Shown here: positions 9,582-20,174 of the stretch, in pieces
How the letters are laid out: every line of letters begins with the position of its first letter
How positions within the stretch are numbered: the first letter of the stretch is position 1
Source: Roseiarcus sp963741405
GTDB lineage: Bacteria; Pseudomonadota; Alphaproteobacteria; Rhizobiales; Beijerinckiaceae
Direction of reading: 5' to 3'
NCBI GenBank assembly: GCA_963741405.1
Contig: CAVUHX010000014.1
Span: 81,930 to 145,929 of the forward strand
Length of the DNA: 64,000 bases
The notes under the pieces: generated by a model
The model's database searches: none
What the model saw: the letters and a program-made list of their open reading frames with translations, nothing else
Told to the model about the DNA's origin: nothing
Translations under genes and position numbers: made by a program

Positions 9582-10430
9582 GTGAAAGCATTTTGTATTG
9601 TCTTTGCGGTATCCGCAGCGTTTATCCTTAGCGCTTGCGGAACATACGTGCCCGATCTTCAAGATTTTGGAAGCCCTAGCAGTTTACCCTACGTAATCGA
9701 TATAACACACAGTATATCTTGCGAGGTTCGGGATGCAGTGTATTCCCTTTACCATTCTGGTTACCCACATGAAGATATTGCTTTTTTAGATGACTGGGGC
9801 GCACAGATAGATCTTACTTTGGCCGTCAACGAGAATGGATCGGTTGCGCCAGCTACACAATTCTTTCCAATCGGTCAGCCTAAGAACTGGAACTTTAATT
9901 GGGGGGTAAACGCTAACGTAAATACGACCGCGACAAGAACTGATACAGTTAGTTTCTTTTACACGATATCAGATTTAGCAAAAGCAAAATGTGCTTGGCG
10001 GCCGACAAGTGGGGCAATGTTGCTGCAGAGCGACTTAAAATTTAAGGATTGGCTTTACGATGTCGTAGGCATCAAGAAAATAGCTTTAACTCCCTTTCCT
10101 ACCGGCGCAGCTTCGGTATTTAGCTCAATTCAGAAGCAATCAAACGTCTTAACTCATACGGTTACTTTTGTATTGACAACTTCTGGAGGAATATCTCCTC
10201 AGTGGGTGCTGAGAAATGCATCGTTTATCCACGTTCCACTCAGTATCGGCCGAATGAAAACAGATACTATGTTAGTTACCTTGGGCCCGACCGCATCTGC
10301 GCCAACAACGGACGGGAAGAAAGGTACGACCAAACAACTTGCCCCGACGGCACTTAACATAGCTCAATCGCAGAACACTGCGATATTCATCACCAATATT
10401 ATTAACAACAACAATAATTCAGGTAACTAG
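9582..10430 (+). CDS. Predicted lipoprotein of unknown function
   Basis: A 282-aa protein starting at GTG 9582 after the ribosome-binding site GGAGG. The leader MKAFCIVFAVSAAFILSACG has a lipobox (LSAC, Cys 19), so it should be lipidated and held in the envelope. No known domain is recognised. It has a Thr/Ser-rich stretch around 100-115 and ends in an Asn-rich tail (INNNNNSGN). Base composition is clearly more AT-rich than both flanks, a sign of recent transfer. It lies between the protease and two further envelope-protein genes on the same strand, so a shared role is possible but unproven. Confidence 0.7.
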   Translation: MKAFCIVFAVSAAFILSACGTYVPDLQDFGSPSSLPYVIDITHSISCEVRDAVYSLYHSGYPHEDIAFLDDWGAQIDLTLAVNENGSVAPATQFFPIGQPKNWNFNWGVNANVNTTATRTDTVSFFYTISDLAKAKCAWRPTSGAMLLQSDLKFKDWLYDVVGIKKIALTPFPTGAASVFSSIQKQSNVLTHTVTFVLTTSGGISPQWVLRNASFIHVPLSIGRMKTDTMLVTLGPTASAPTTDGKKGTTKQLAPTALNIAQSQNTAIFITNIINNNNNSGN

Positions 10431-10622
10431 GATCAGTAATTGTGACGTCAATATGGAATCGAACATCACGGGCTAGTCGGATCGATGCGGATTTGCGAGC
10501 TATCATCTGTGAGCGCGCCAGGAGACCCGCAGCCCCCTTTAAGACGCGCCTCATCCAAGCAAGTCGGGCCTTAGTACCCGTCGTCGGAGTTCAGCAATAC
10601 CTGATTGAAAGCAGCAACGACG

Positions 10623-11135
10623 ATGAGCAGTGAACCGGACCAGAACGTGAACTTCTGGCAGCGGCTGACGCTCGCTGTGATCGACGTGCTCCCGAAGTGT
10701 CTTTGGCCGCTCGTCGGAATGATGGCGTTGCTGCTCTTCAAGGGACCGGTCTACGACACCATCGTTTCGGCCTCCCATCAAATATCAAGCGGCGCCTCGG
10801 TTGAAGTCGGGGCCGTCAAAGTCACGCTTCAAAAAAGAGCCATTCCCGACGCTCCTGCCGATGTTCAACAGGCTCTTTCGAAATTGGACCTGGATCTGAT
10901 CCTGTTCATGGCGAGAAACGAAGGCGGGAACAACACGGTCAACACTTGCACGCCCGACAGCTTCCTTGTCCTGGGCAGGCTCGAAGAATACAAAATGATG
11001 ACCATTACCAAAGAGAAATTGCGCGACGATAAAGGTGCAGAATGCGAGGGTTACCATTACGCGTATCTGCCACTATACACTGAGACACGAAATTATCTTA
11101 TGAAAGTCTTGAATGCGCTGACCTTCACGGCCTGA
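10623..11135 (+). CDS. Membrane-anchored protein of unknown function
   Basis: A 170-aa protein from ATG 10623 (MSSEPDQNVNFWQRL). One membrane segment lies at about residues 15-40 (LAVIDVLPKCLWPLVGMMALLLF), followed by a domain with two cysteines (VNTCTP and AECEGY) that could form a disulfide if it faces the periplasm. No domain is recognised. It ends 7 bp before the next lipoprotein gene and is probably co-transcribed with it. Confidence 0.6.
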   Translation: MSSEPDQNVNFWQRLTLAVIDVLPKCLWPLVGMMALLLFKGPVYDTIVSASHQISSGASVEVGAVKVTLQKRAIPDAPADVQQALSKLDLDLILFMARNEGGNNTVNTCTPDSFLVLGRLEEYKMMTITKEKLRDDKGAECEGYHYAYLPLYTETRNYLMKVLNALTFTA

Positions 11136-11142
11136 GCCAAGC

Positions 11143-12447
11143 ATGGAAAACGAAAACATCCAGCGCTCGATGCTATCGCCGTGCAGGTTGTTGCCAACCC
11201 TCGTGCTCCTCCTCGCCGGCTGCGCCGCCCTTCCGACCCCATTCGTGCCCGAGAAAGACACCTCGTCTTTCCGCGGCATGAGCGCGCTCGTCGCTGAAGC
11301 GCCGGGGCGGCCGCTGCATGTCCTTCTGATTCACGGGATGGGCACGCCGCAGCCTTACGGGTTCGACGCCTTCATCGCCACGCTCGCCGGGCGGTTCGGA
11401 TACGTCCAGCGGCCACCCACGAAGCCTGAGGCGCAGTATCAAGGCTGTTATAAGCGCGTGACGGCGGCAAAGCCCGCGCTCGCGACGCCCCCGCCGGACG
11501 TGATCGACATTCCGGACGCCGCGCCCGAGAACCAGGCCCGCCTCTACACCTACGACTTCGCGCCCCCCGGCTCGGACAAGGCCGCGCTGACGGTCAGCTA
11601 CCTGCTTTGGACGCCGCTCACCGAAAGCGTCAAATGCCGTCTCGAAGTCGAAGACGCGAGCGCGCCGCAGAAACAGGCCTTCGCCGACTTCGCCAAGGAT
11701 TTCATCGACGACAAGCTGGCCGACGCGCTCCTCTACGGCGGGGCCTATCGGCAAAGGGTCGTCCGTCCCTCACTGCAAGGGGCGCTCTGCAAGGTGACCG
11801 GTGGAACGTGGACCGGAGGCAAATGCGACCAGCGCGCCGCGGACTACCGCGACTCGACCGTGATCATCACCCACAGCCTCGGCGGCTACATGATCATGGA
11901 CGCCATCCAGGACGAACTGCGCGGCCTATGCGAGGTGAACGGCGACCGCGTCGCCGCGACGCGCACGCCCGCCGAAAAGGTCCTCGAGAACACGCCGGTC
12001 ATCTACATGATGGCGAACCAGCTCGCGCTCCTCGACCTATCGACGTTGCGGCGCGATCCCAATGCGCCGCGGCGCGCACGGGACATTGCAGGCGAGAAGC
12101 TCACCAACGACTTCGCCAAGTGCTGGGCCGCGGCGAGAGCAAGGTCGGCCGCGCGAGAGGGTCGGACCGCGCCGGTCAGCCAGGTCGTGGCGTTCAGCGA
12201 TCCCAACGACATCCTCTCCTGGCGGCTCGAGCCTCGGAACCTTCAGTTCCCGCGCGCCGATTGGGGCAAAGTCGCCGTCACCAACGTCTTCATGTCGAAC
12301 GGCGAGTTCAGTGCGCCGGGCCTGTTCTCGGACCCGGTCAACGCCCATGTCGGCTACTTCGTCAATCCGACCGTGATGGACATGCTGATCTGCGGAATGA
12401 AGGACGGAGTCGTCGCTCCCTGCCCGATCGCCGTAAGCGCGCGGTGA
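11143..12447 (+). CDS. Lipoprotein with alpha/beta-hydrolase (lipase-like) motif
   Basis: A 434-aa protein. The leader contains PTLVLLLAGCAALP with a lipobox (LAGC, near residue 28). The mature part shows VLLIHGMGTPQPYGF, the oxyanion-loop region of alpha/beta hydrolases, and the nucleophile elbow VIITHSLGGYMIMDAI (Ser near 250). A late FVNPTVMDML segment resembles the C-terminal region where the catalytic His would lie, but I cannot assign Asp and His with certainty. It is predicted to act on an ester or lipid in the envelope. It follows the small membrane protein by 7 bp. Confidence 0.75.
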   Translation: MENENIQRSMLSPCRLLPTLVLLLAGCAALPTPFVPEKDTSSFRGMSALVAEAPGRPLHVLLIHGMGTPQPYGFDAFIATLAGRFGYVQRPPTKPEAQYQGCYKRVTAAKPALATPPPDVIDIPDAAPENQARLYTYDFAPPGSDKAALTVSYLLWTPLTESVKCRLEVEDASAPQKQAFADFAKDFIDDKLADALLYGGAYRQRVVRPSLQGALCKVTGGTWTGGKCDQRAADYRDSTVIITHSLGGYMIMDAIQDELRGLCEVNGDRVAATRTPAEKVLENTPVIYMMANQLALLDLSTLRRDPNAPRRARDIAGEKLTNDFAKCWAAARARSAAREGRTAPVSQVVAFSDPNDILSWRLEPRNLQFPRADWGKVAVTNVFMSNGEFSAPGLFSDPVNAHVGYFVNPTVMDMLICGMKDGVVAPCPIAVSAR

Positions 12448-12529
12448 GGTCGAGCCCAGACGCGAAGCGCCTTTATCCGATCGTGAACGGCTCGGGCGGC
12501 GATAACCCGAAGGCCCGTCTTCCCGCCTT

Positions 12530-14828
12530 CTACGGCGTATAGACCGTGATCCGCTTCATCATGCCTTTGTCCTCGTGTTCGAGGATATGGCAGTGGAAGA
12601 CGAAGTCGCCGCCCTGCTCCGGCCGGTCGAAGGTCATCGTGACCTCCGGGACGGGATTGTTCGGATCGCCGGGGTTTGCGCCCCAGACGGACACGACCGG
12701 TACGCTGTCGGCGACCCGGGAGGTCTCCATCCCATCCCCTTGCGCAACCGCAGCACGTTGCATCTGGCTCCCGATCACCGCCGCGACGGATGGGGAGACA
12801 TGGTGGTGACGCATGCCCGGTTCGGGACGCGGCGGGAACTGGGGAGCCACCTCGAACTTCTGCTGATGGATGTGAAAATTGTGCGTCTCCGTCGTCAGGT
12901 TATACAGACGGAACGTCACCCGTGACCCGTGTTTGACGCACAGATTGCGCGCGTCCATGCGGAACTCGCTTCCCTTGAACAGAGCGCAATCGTAGCTGTT
13001 CGGATTGCCGCCGGCCAGGCAGGCCTGGATATGAGCGCGGATCGTCGGGTCAAGGGACGCTTCCGGATTCCCGCGCATCATGCCGAGCGTCAGGATTTCC
13101 GGGGTCGACGAGATGCGGCCGAAGAAAATCGACACCACCTCGTTGGTGGTTGGGAGCGACAGCCAGTCGTTGTCCGTCAGGGCTTCCGACTTGTGTTTGC
13201 AATCCTCTGGTTCAGGAAACGCCGGTGGCTGAACTATCGTTGCGGACCCGCCGCGTTCCGCCAGAGCGACCGCCACGGGCGCTGTGGCCAATCCGCCTGC
13301 CGCCGTCGAGGCGGTGGCAAGGATGACGGGGGGATAGAGGTCGGGCTGCATAAATCCCTTCTGCACCAGCTTGATCGATCCATCCGCCGGGGGCTGCACG
13401 ATGATCTCCGCCCTTGCGCCCGGCGGCAGAAGAACTTCGGTTCCGTCCAGCGGTTTGTCTGTTGGGGTCAAGCCGCCGTCGAGACTGACGATCTGGAAAC
13501 TCTGTTTGGTCGCGCAGTCCGCAAGGGACGGATCGGTCGCGTCCGGATTGACGTCGTCGTGGCAAAGCGAGAGACGGTAGGTCGCGTTCGAGCTTAAATT
13601 CGCGATTCGCCAAAGTTCCGATGTGCCGGCTTTCATCGTGATCGTCGGCTTAATCTGCCCGTTAATGGTGAAGAGCCAATTTCCCGCCAGCGCCACGCTG
13701 TCGTCCGCGGCAAATGGGCAGAATCCTCGGTCGAGGATTTGGTAGCGGTTCGTGGCCACGCTGGCAAGCGAAATCATTGAGCAGAGGCGAGTTTTTCCCG
13801 GGATCGGGCGTGCAGGTCGGCACGATGCGGTACCCTTCCGCGCTGGGCGGAGTTCCGTCTCCGCCCTCGCCTTGCCGTTGCGCGAATACCTCGAAGTCCT
13901 TGATCATCAGCACCCTCTCCCTCAAACGATCGGGGTTCAGGGTGGGCTCGCCGTTCTCCGGCTGGACACAGAATCCGTCGGGGAGGCTGTGATCGGAACA
14001 CAACGTGCCGATCGTCAGCACGCCGGCGAGGCCCGCCGCCACTTGCGGCGACGAGATCTCGTGGGCATGCGGGTGGAACCAGTTCAGGCTTGCCGGATGC
14101 GACGCCGGCACCTCGATGTCGTAGGGGACGGGCTCGAGCCACACCTCGTGACCATGGATGGCGTAGGCCTTCCCTTCGGGATGGACGTGACCCATGCCGG
14201 GGCAGTGCTTGCCGGCGGCGACAGCGTTGGCCAGCCCGCAGATCTCGGTCGTATGCATGCGCTCCATGTCGGCTGGACAGGTGGCTGCGCGTCCGCGCGG
14301 ACAAGCCGAGAACACCAACGAAATCGCCGTAAGGCCCGGCCCCTTGGGAATCCGTCGGGCGCACGAGCAGTCCGTGAGTGTGGATGTTGAGCGGCTGGTC
14401 GCCGGCCGGCACCGCGCCATTGACCATGAACGTGTTGTTGTTGACCCTGGGCAGCTCGTTGAACAGATGGAAGCGGATATGACTGGAACCGCCGCTTTCC
14501 GCCGGCTTGGGGACGTGAAAGACGGGCGGCGCCACCGACCCGGAACCGTCGGAATTGTTGAAGTCGAAGACATAGGCGTCGAACCCGCTGGGGAGTCCAG
14601 GGCCGGGTCGGCGTCGATGGGAATGGTGCGTTTCTTGGCGTGCAGTTCGAAGACTTGGTCTTCGGACTTTGGAAACGACGTTGGCGGATCCGGGATCGCA
14701 CAGTTCCTGTCCGATCGTGATGGCGCCGTCGGCGCGACAGGTCCTGCCGAGGACATCGACGGCGCCGGCGGCCGCCAGTGACAGCAAGCCCGAGCAAGAC
14801 GGCAAGAAGACGAAGCCGTGATGCGCAT
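12530..14828 (-). pseudogene. Multicopper oxidase, broken by about five frame changes
   Basis: All four copper motifs of a multicopper oxidase can be read, but not in one frame: HTHG in NIHTHGLLVRP, then WFHPHAHEISS, then HNFHIHQQ, then FHCHILEHEDKGMMKR, which retains the type-1 His-Cys-His and Met. Reading from the ATG at 14828, the frame changes near 14800, 14650-14690, 14590, 14310 and 13775; the last 415 codons are continuous. The N-terminus looks like a damaged signal peptide, so the ancestor was an exported copper oxidase. The convergent lipoprotein gene ends 82 bp away. With this many indels the gene is very likely dead, unless the local sequence is unusually poor. Confidence 0.8.
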
Positions 14829-15437
14829 GGTCACCCCTCTCGGCCGCTGCTCACGAACGAGATTTCCGCGCGGCCGACGGCGATCTCTTGGATCCGAACA
14901 AGTGCCTCTTCGACCCCGGCGAAGCGGGGCTGTTTGCCCGAGCGACCACGGCTAGAGAAATGTCGAGGCTTCGCTTCTTCAACCAATGTCGTCAGCGAAC
15001 ACTCGCACGAGCAAATTCCTGACACAATCAAATTATGCGACTAAAGTTAATACTGCATGATCACCATATCGATGTCAAGGCTACCTCGGACCGCGCGTCA
15101 GCTTAGACTTGCACGCCTGCGCCTTCGTTACCCTACGACCACTCCATCGCCCTGACCCGCGCGCGCCGTACCTCGCCGGTCATCGGGTGGAGGACTGAGC
15201 CGGCTTGTCGGCAACGACGACGCAGCGGAGTTGCGGCGACATTATGCCAGCAAAATCATTCTGTTTGTTAGTGTTCATATTTATCAATTCTATAACCAGA
15301 ATCATAGAGCGGCGAGAGTTGCACGATTTTGGCGCCTATCCCTTTGAAAAGTCGATAGCGAGAGCGGATTCTCCGAACGCACTCCCGCCTAAGGGCGTGA
15401 AAGGCGCGAAGTGCCGAGCGTTGGCAGGCCGAACACC
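14829..15437. other. Intergenic region, no gene recognised
   Basis: About 600 bp between the multicopper oxidase start and the lolD stop. The stretch 15000-15330 is AT-richer than its flanks. I find no convincing coding frame, RNA gene or repeat here. Confidence 0.35.
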
Positions 15438-16125
<688 letters not shown>

Positions 16126-16133
<8 letters not shown>

Positions 16134-17421
16134 AACGCAGCGCCTCCACCGGATCGAGCCGCGCCGCCCGCCACGACGGATAGATGGTCGCGGCGATCGA
16201 AAGAAACAGCGCCAGCCCGACCACCGCGATGACGTCGGTCGCCTCCACCCGCGAGGGCAGCTGCGACAGGAAATAGAATTCCGCCGGAAACAGATTGGCG
16301 CCGGTCGCCCATGACAAAAAGCGCCGGATCGGCTCGACATTGTGGGCGACGAGGAGGCCGAGGACGAGCCCGACCCCGGTGCCGACGACGCCGATCGTCG
16401 CGCCGGTGATAAGGAAAATGCGCATCACCGCGCCGCGCGTCGCTCCCATCGTGCGCAGGACCGCGATGGCGCGCGCCTTGTCCTGCACCAGCATGATCAG
16501 GCCCGAGATGATGTTGAGCGCGGCGACCAGCATGATGAGGGCGAGGATGGCGAACATCACGTTGCTCTCGACGGCGAGCACGTCGAAGAAGCTGCGGTTG
16601 AGCTGGCGCCAGTCGGTGTCGATCATCGGACGCTGCTGGGCCGGCTCGATCGCCCGGCGCATGGCGTCCATGTTATCGGGGTTGGCGACATAGACCTCGA
16701 TGACGTTCGCCTGGGCCTCGTAATTGAAGAAGGTCTGCGCCTCAGCGAGCGGCATGAAGATGAAGGTGTTGTCGAAGGTCGCCATGCCGATCTGGAAGAT
16801 GGCGGCCACGGTATAGGCCTTCATCCGCGGGGTGACGCCGAACGGCGTCTCGGCCCCGTGCGGCGCAATGATGGTGACCTTGTCGCCGACCCTGAGGCTC
16901 AGATGGTCGGCGAGCTTCGCGCCGATCGCCACCCCCTGCCCGTCGTCGAATCCCTCGAGCGTCCCTTGCGTCAGATGGCCGGCGACGCCCGGCAGACGCT
17001 CGAGATCCTGCTGGCGGATGCCGCGCACCAGCGCGCCCGATGAGCCGAACTGGGAGGTGGCGAAGGCCTGGCCCTCGACCAGCGGCAGGGCCAGGGTCAC
17101 GCCCGGGACCTTGCTCACCCGCTCGGCGACCGCCTGGTAGTCGGTCAGCGGCGTCTCGATCCCTTGAAGGAACATATGGCCGTTGAGGCCGATCATCTTC
17201 TCGAGGAGATCATGCCGGAAGCCGTTCATCACCGACATGACGACGATCAGCGCCGCGACCCCGAGCACGATGCCAAGAAAGGAGAAGCCGGCGATGACCG
17301 AGATCGACTTCTGCGCATTGCGGGCGCGCAGGTAGCGGAAGGCCACCATCCATTCGAACGGCGAGAAGGCGCGGGTCCCTCGCACGGGCGCAGCGGCGTC
17401 CGCCTCGACTGTTGCGGTCAT
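16126..17421 (-). CDS. lolC: Lipoprotein-releasing ABC permease LolC/LolE
   Basis: A 431-aa permease with one N-terminal membrane helix (about 45-70), a large periplasmic MacB-PCD-like domain, and three C-terminal helices in the FtsX-type domain. The region ALIMLVAALNIISGLIMLVQ starts the first of these. Alphaproteobacteria usually have a single LolC/E protein acting as a homodimer, which fits the lone gene here. It is followed immediately by lolD. The gene symbol is a convention; LolE would be equally defensible. Confidence 0.9.
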
Positions 17422-17438
17422 GCGGGCGCTCCACCACA

Positions 17439-17607
17439 GCCGTCATGGCCGGGCTTGTCCCGGCCGTCCACGCAGCTCAACGGCTGCCGGCGGCGGTAAC
17501 GCGAAGCGCCAGCGCGAAGGGCCGAAAAGCGACCGTCTCGGGGCTCGCCTGAATCCAAGCGGACGCGGAACTGCGTGGATGGCCGGGACAAGCCCGGCGA
17601 TGACGGC
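17439..17607. repeat. Intergenic palindromic element between lolC and proS
   Basis: Two arms of about 37 bp, at 17439-17475 and 17571-17607, are near-perfect inverted copies; the left arm starts GCCGTCATGGCCGGGCTTGT and the right arm ends in its complement. The 95-bp centre is GC-rich. This is the common rhizobial-type dispersed palindrome built around GGCCGGGACAAGCCCGG and could form a long RNA hairpin between the two genes. Confidence 0.8.
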
Positions 17608-17635
17608 AAGCAATCCGCGCGCATCGGACACCCCA

Positions 17636-18964
17636 TCACGCGGTTCCGCAAAGCTTCGCGATCGCCGCCTCGACGCTGACGAGCTCGCGCTGGCCGCCGC
17701 GGCGGGTCTTCAGCTCGACCTTTCCGTCGGCGAGGCTCTTTGGGCCGACGATCACCTGATGGGGCGCGCCGACGAGATCCATGGTGGCGAATTTCGCTCC
17801 CGGCCGATCGTCTCGGTCGTCGTAGAGGACGTCGACTCCCGCTTTCCCGAGCGCGTCGTAGACGCACCCGCAGGCGCCGTCGCTAGCCGCGTCCCCGACC
17901 TTCAGGTTGATCAGGCCGACGCGGAACGGCGCGACCGCCTCCGGCCAGATGGGTCCCGCCTCGTCGTGGCTCGCCTCGATCAGCGCGGCGGCCAGCCGGC
18001 TCGGGCCGATCCCGTAGGAACCCATATGCACAGCCTGCTCCCTGCCGTCCGGCCCGTTGACCACGGCTTTCATCGGACCGGAGTATTTGGTTCCGAAGTA
18101 GAAAATATGGCCGACCTCGATGCCGCGCGCCGTAATGCGCGCCGATTCCGGCAGTTTCTCGAATACGGCGGCGTCGTGCTTCTCCGAGGTCGCGGCGTAG
18201 AGCGACGTCCATCTGTCGAACACCGCCTGCATGGTCGCCGCATCGTCGAAGTTTACGTCCTCCGGCGGCGTCTCGAACGTCAGGTAGTCGCGATGGCAGA
18301 ACACCTCGCTCTCGCCGGTCGACGCCAGGATGATGAATTCGTGGCTCAGGTCGCCGCCGATCGGGCCGGTGTCGGCGATCATCGGGATGGCGGTCAGCCC
18401 CATCCGCTTGAAGGTGCGCAGGTAGGCGGTGAACATGCGGTTGTAGGAATGGCGCGCGCCGGCCTGGTCGAGGTCGAACGAATAGGCGTCCTTCATCAGG
18501 AACTCGCGCGACCGCATGACGCCGAAGCGCGGCCGGACCTCGTCGCGGAATTTCCACTGGATATGATAGAGGTTCAGCGGCAGGTCCTTGTAGGAGCGCA
18601 CGGAAGCGCGGAAGATCTCGGTGATCATCTCCTCGTTGGTCGGCCCGTACAGGATGTCGCGGTCGTGCCGGTCGCGGATGCGCAGCATCTCCTTGCCGTA
18701 GTCGTCGTAGCGGCCGGACTCGCGCCAGAGATCCGCTGACTGCAAGGTCGGCATCAAAACCTCGATCGCGCCGGCGCGGTTCTGCTCCTCGCGCACGATG
18801 GCGCAGATCTTCTGCAGGACCCTCAGGCCCAGCGGCAGCCAAGCGTAGATGCCGGCCGCCTCCTGCCGGATCATGCCGGCGCGCAGCATCAGCCGGTGCG
18901 AGGCGATCTCCGCCTCCTTCGGCGTTTCCTTGAGGATCGGCAGGAAGTAGCGGGAGAGGCGCAT
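17636..18964 (-). CDS. proS: Prolyl-tRNA synthetase
   Basis: A 442-aa class II aminoacyl-tRNA synthetase starting at ATG 18964 (MRLSRYFLPILKETPKEAEI). Motif 2 is FRDEVRPRFGVMRSREFLMK and motif 3 is GIGPSRLAAALIEASHDE; the C-terminal anticodon-binding domain covers about 345-442. It charges tRNA-Pro in the cytoplasm. The length is that of the short alphaproteobacterial form, which lacks the INS editing domain of the 570-aa bacterial type. It reads toward the lolC-lolD pair, separated by the palindromic repeat. Confidence 0.95.
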   Translation of the reverse strand: MRLSRYFLPILKETPKEAEIASHRLMLRAGMIRQEAAGIYAWLPLGLRVLQKICAIVREEQNRAGAIEVLMPTLQSADLWRESGRYDDYGKEMLRIRDRHDRDILYGPTNEEMITEIFRASVRSYKDLPLNLYHIQWKFRDEVRPRFGVMRSREFLMKDAYSFDLDQAGARHSYNRMFTAYLRTFKRMGLTAIPMIADTGPIGGDLSHEFIILASTGESEVFCHRDYLTFETPPEDVNFDDAATMQAVFDRWTSLYAATSEKHDAAVFEKLPESARITARGIEVGHIFYFGTKYSGPMKAVVNGPDGREQAVHMGSYGIGPSRLAAALIEASHDEAGPIWPEAVAPFRVGLINLKVGDAASDGACGCVYDALGKAGVDVLYDDRDDRPGAKFATMDLVGAPHQVIVGPKSLADGKVELKTRRGGQRELVSVEAAIAKLCGTA

Positions 18965-19059
18965 GGGCTTGCGGGGCCTTCGATTCGGACGGGCGGCGGG
19001 TCCGCTCCTATTGGCCCGTGCGGGGCGGCTTGACAAGTTCCGGCCCGATGGCGGCAGGG

Positions 19060-19276
19060 CGCCAACAGCCTACGACCTGCAGGAGCGCGACGATTTCGCG
19101 ACGCCGTCCGATCCGCAGGCGCCGGCGCGCATGCTCGGCTTCACCACGCCGAGCCCCACGTCGATCGAATACAGCCGGACGCCGCCGCTCCCGAAGAAAA
19201 GCCTGGCGCGTTACGACGCGCCCCGTGTTCCGTCTCGGCCGCCTCGCCGTCGACAAAACGGTGCAAGGCCGGGGCC
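19060..19276 (+). pseudogene. Remnant of a GNAT-type toxin acetyltransferase
   Basis: Pieces of a TacT-like GNAT toxin can be read on the plus strand. LGFTTPSPTSIEYSRTPPLP and KKSLARYDAPRV lie in one frame, then FRLGRLAVDKTVQGRG in the next, the last matching the family acetyl-CoA-binding motif (LGRLAVD...QGRG). The frame breaks near 19230 and nothing recognisable follows. No DUF1778-type antitoxin is seen upstream. Confidence 0.55.
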
Positions 19277-19281
19277 GTAAA

Positions 19282-19641
19282 TCAGGGCAGGTCTCCGAGC
19301 TGTCGAAGCTCCTGCTCGATGGCGGCGAGCAAAAGCGGAAGATGCTTTTGCACGGCGATCCATACAGCGCGCTGCCGGACATCCTCATAATCGTGCTGCT
19401 AGACGTTTCCGGCTCCGGCAACGTCTGCCCACGGAATTTCCGGATGCCGCGCTTTCATGTCGTCGGGAAGCCGCCGCGACGCTTCGGAGACAATCTCAAG
19501 CGCGCGTGTCACGGCATAAAAGACAAGCTGATTGTCGCGGAACCCTTCGTAATTGAGGCTGCCGACAAAACGGCGGGCGAGAATAACGTTGTCGCGAATC
19601 TGAAAAAGATACGCCCTGGGATTCGCAGGTTTAGAAGGCAT
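19282..19641 (-). pseudogene. HEPN-domain toxin (HepT/DUF86 type) with in-frame stop
   Basis: From ATG 19641 the protein reads MPSKPANPRAYLFQIRDNVI and reaches the conserved HPEIPWADVAGAGNV. There a TAG stop interrupts; the same frame continues as QHDYEDVRQRAVWIAVQKHL and ends normally at TGA 19282. The interrupted codon sits where HepT-like proteins carry a Tyr just before the active-site His. The gene overlaps the end of the MNT-type partner, as usual for HEPN-MNT pairs, in which the HEPN protein is an RNase toxin. A single substitution (Tyr codon to TAG) would explain the loss. Confidence 0.75.
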
Positions 19642-19910
19642 ACACGGCGTCGCCTTCCACAGGGGGGCGGACATAGGGTTTCAGAGCTTCGCAGTCGATG
19701 ACATCAACGGGACCATCGAACAGGCTGGCGATGTAGCGCTTCAAGCCGACATAATCGTAGACCGACAGAGCCGCTTCGGGATCGATATCGATCAGGATGT
19801 CGGTATCGCTATCGGGGCGATCGTCGCCACAAGGCGGCGTGAGTCACTCCGCGTTCGCGCAACGCGCGCTCGTTTTCGCGAAGCCGGTCAAGGATTTCCT
19901 GCCTGTTCAT
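19631..19910 (-). pseudogene. MNT-type nucleotidyltransferase antitoxin, motif deleted
   Basis: The gene starts at ATG 19910 (MNRQEILDRLRENERALRER) and ends at TAA 19631 with DVIDCEALKPYVRPPVEGDA. Between them the frame is lost: the expected GSxARG nucleotidyl-transfer motif after HAAL is missing, and translation resumes in another frame at SDTDILIDIDPEAAL. A deletion of roughly 10-20 bases around 19830 removed the motif Gly-Ser. In intact pairs this protein AMPylates and silences the HEPN toxin. Both partners are dead here. Confidence 0.72.
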
Positions 19911-20174
19911 GCCCTTAATGATACCACAAAAGTCCGCCGGTTTCGACGGGCAAATCAGGTTTCCGTTCTGCAACACACTTATGAACCGGAAAAGGGCAAT
20001 TCAGGCGCCAAACATCCTCGCTCGGCGACGCCAAGGAGGATCGCGCCGCGCGGAGCTGCGAAGGCTATGACGCTCTTCGCATGGACGACGCGCTGCTTTC
20101 GCTCTTCCTCCTGCTCGCCAGGGCCGGCGGCGCGTTCAAGCGCGGAATCCAAGCGCCGCCGCCCCGAACAAGGC

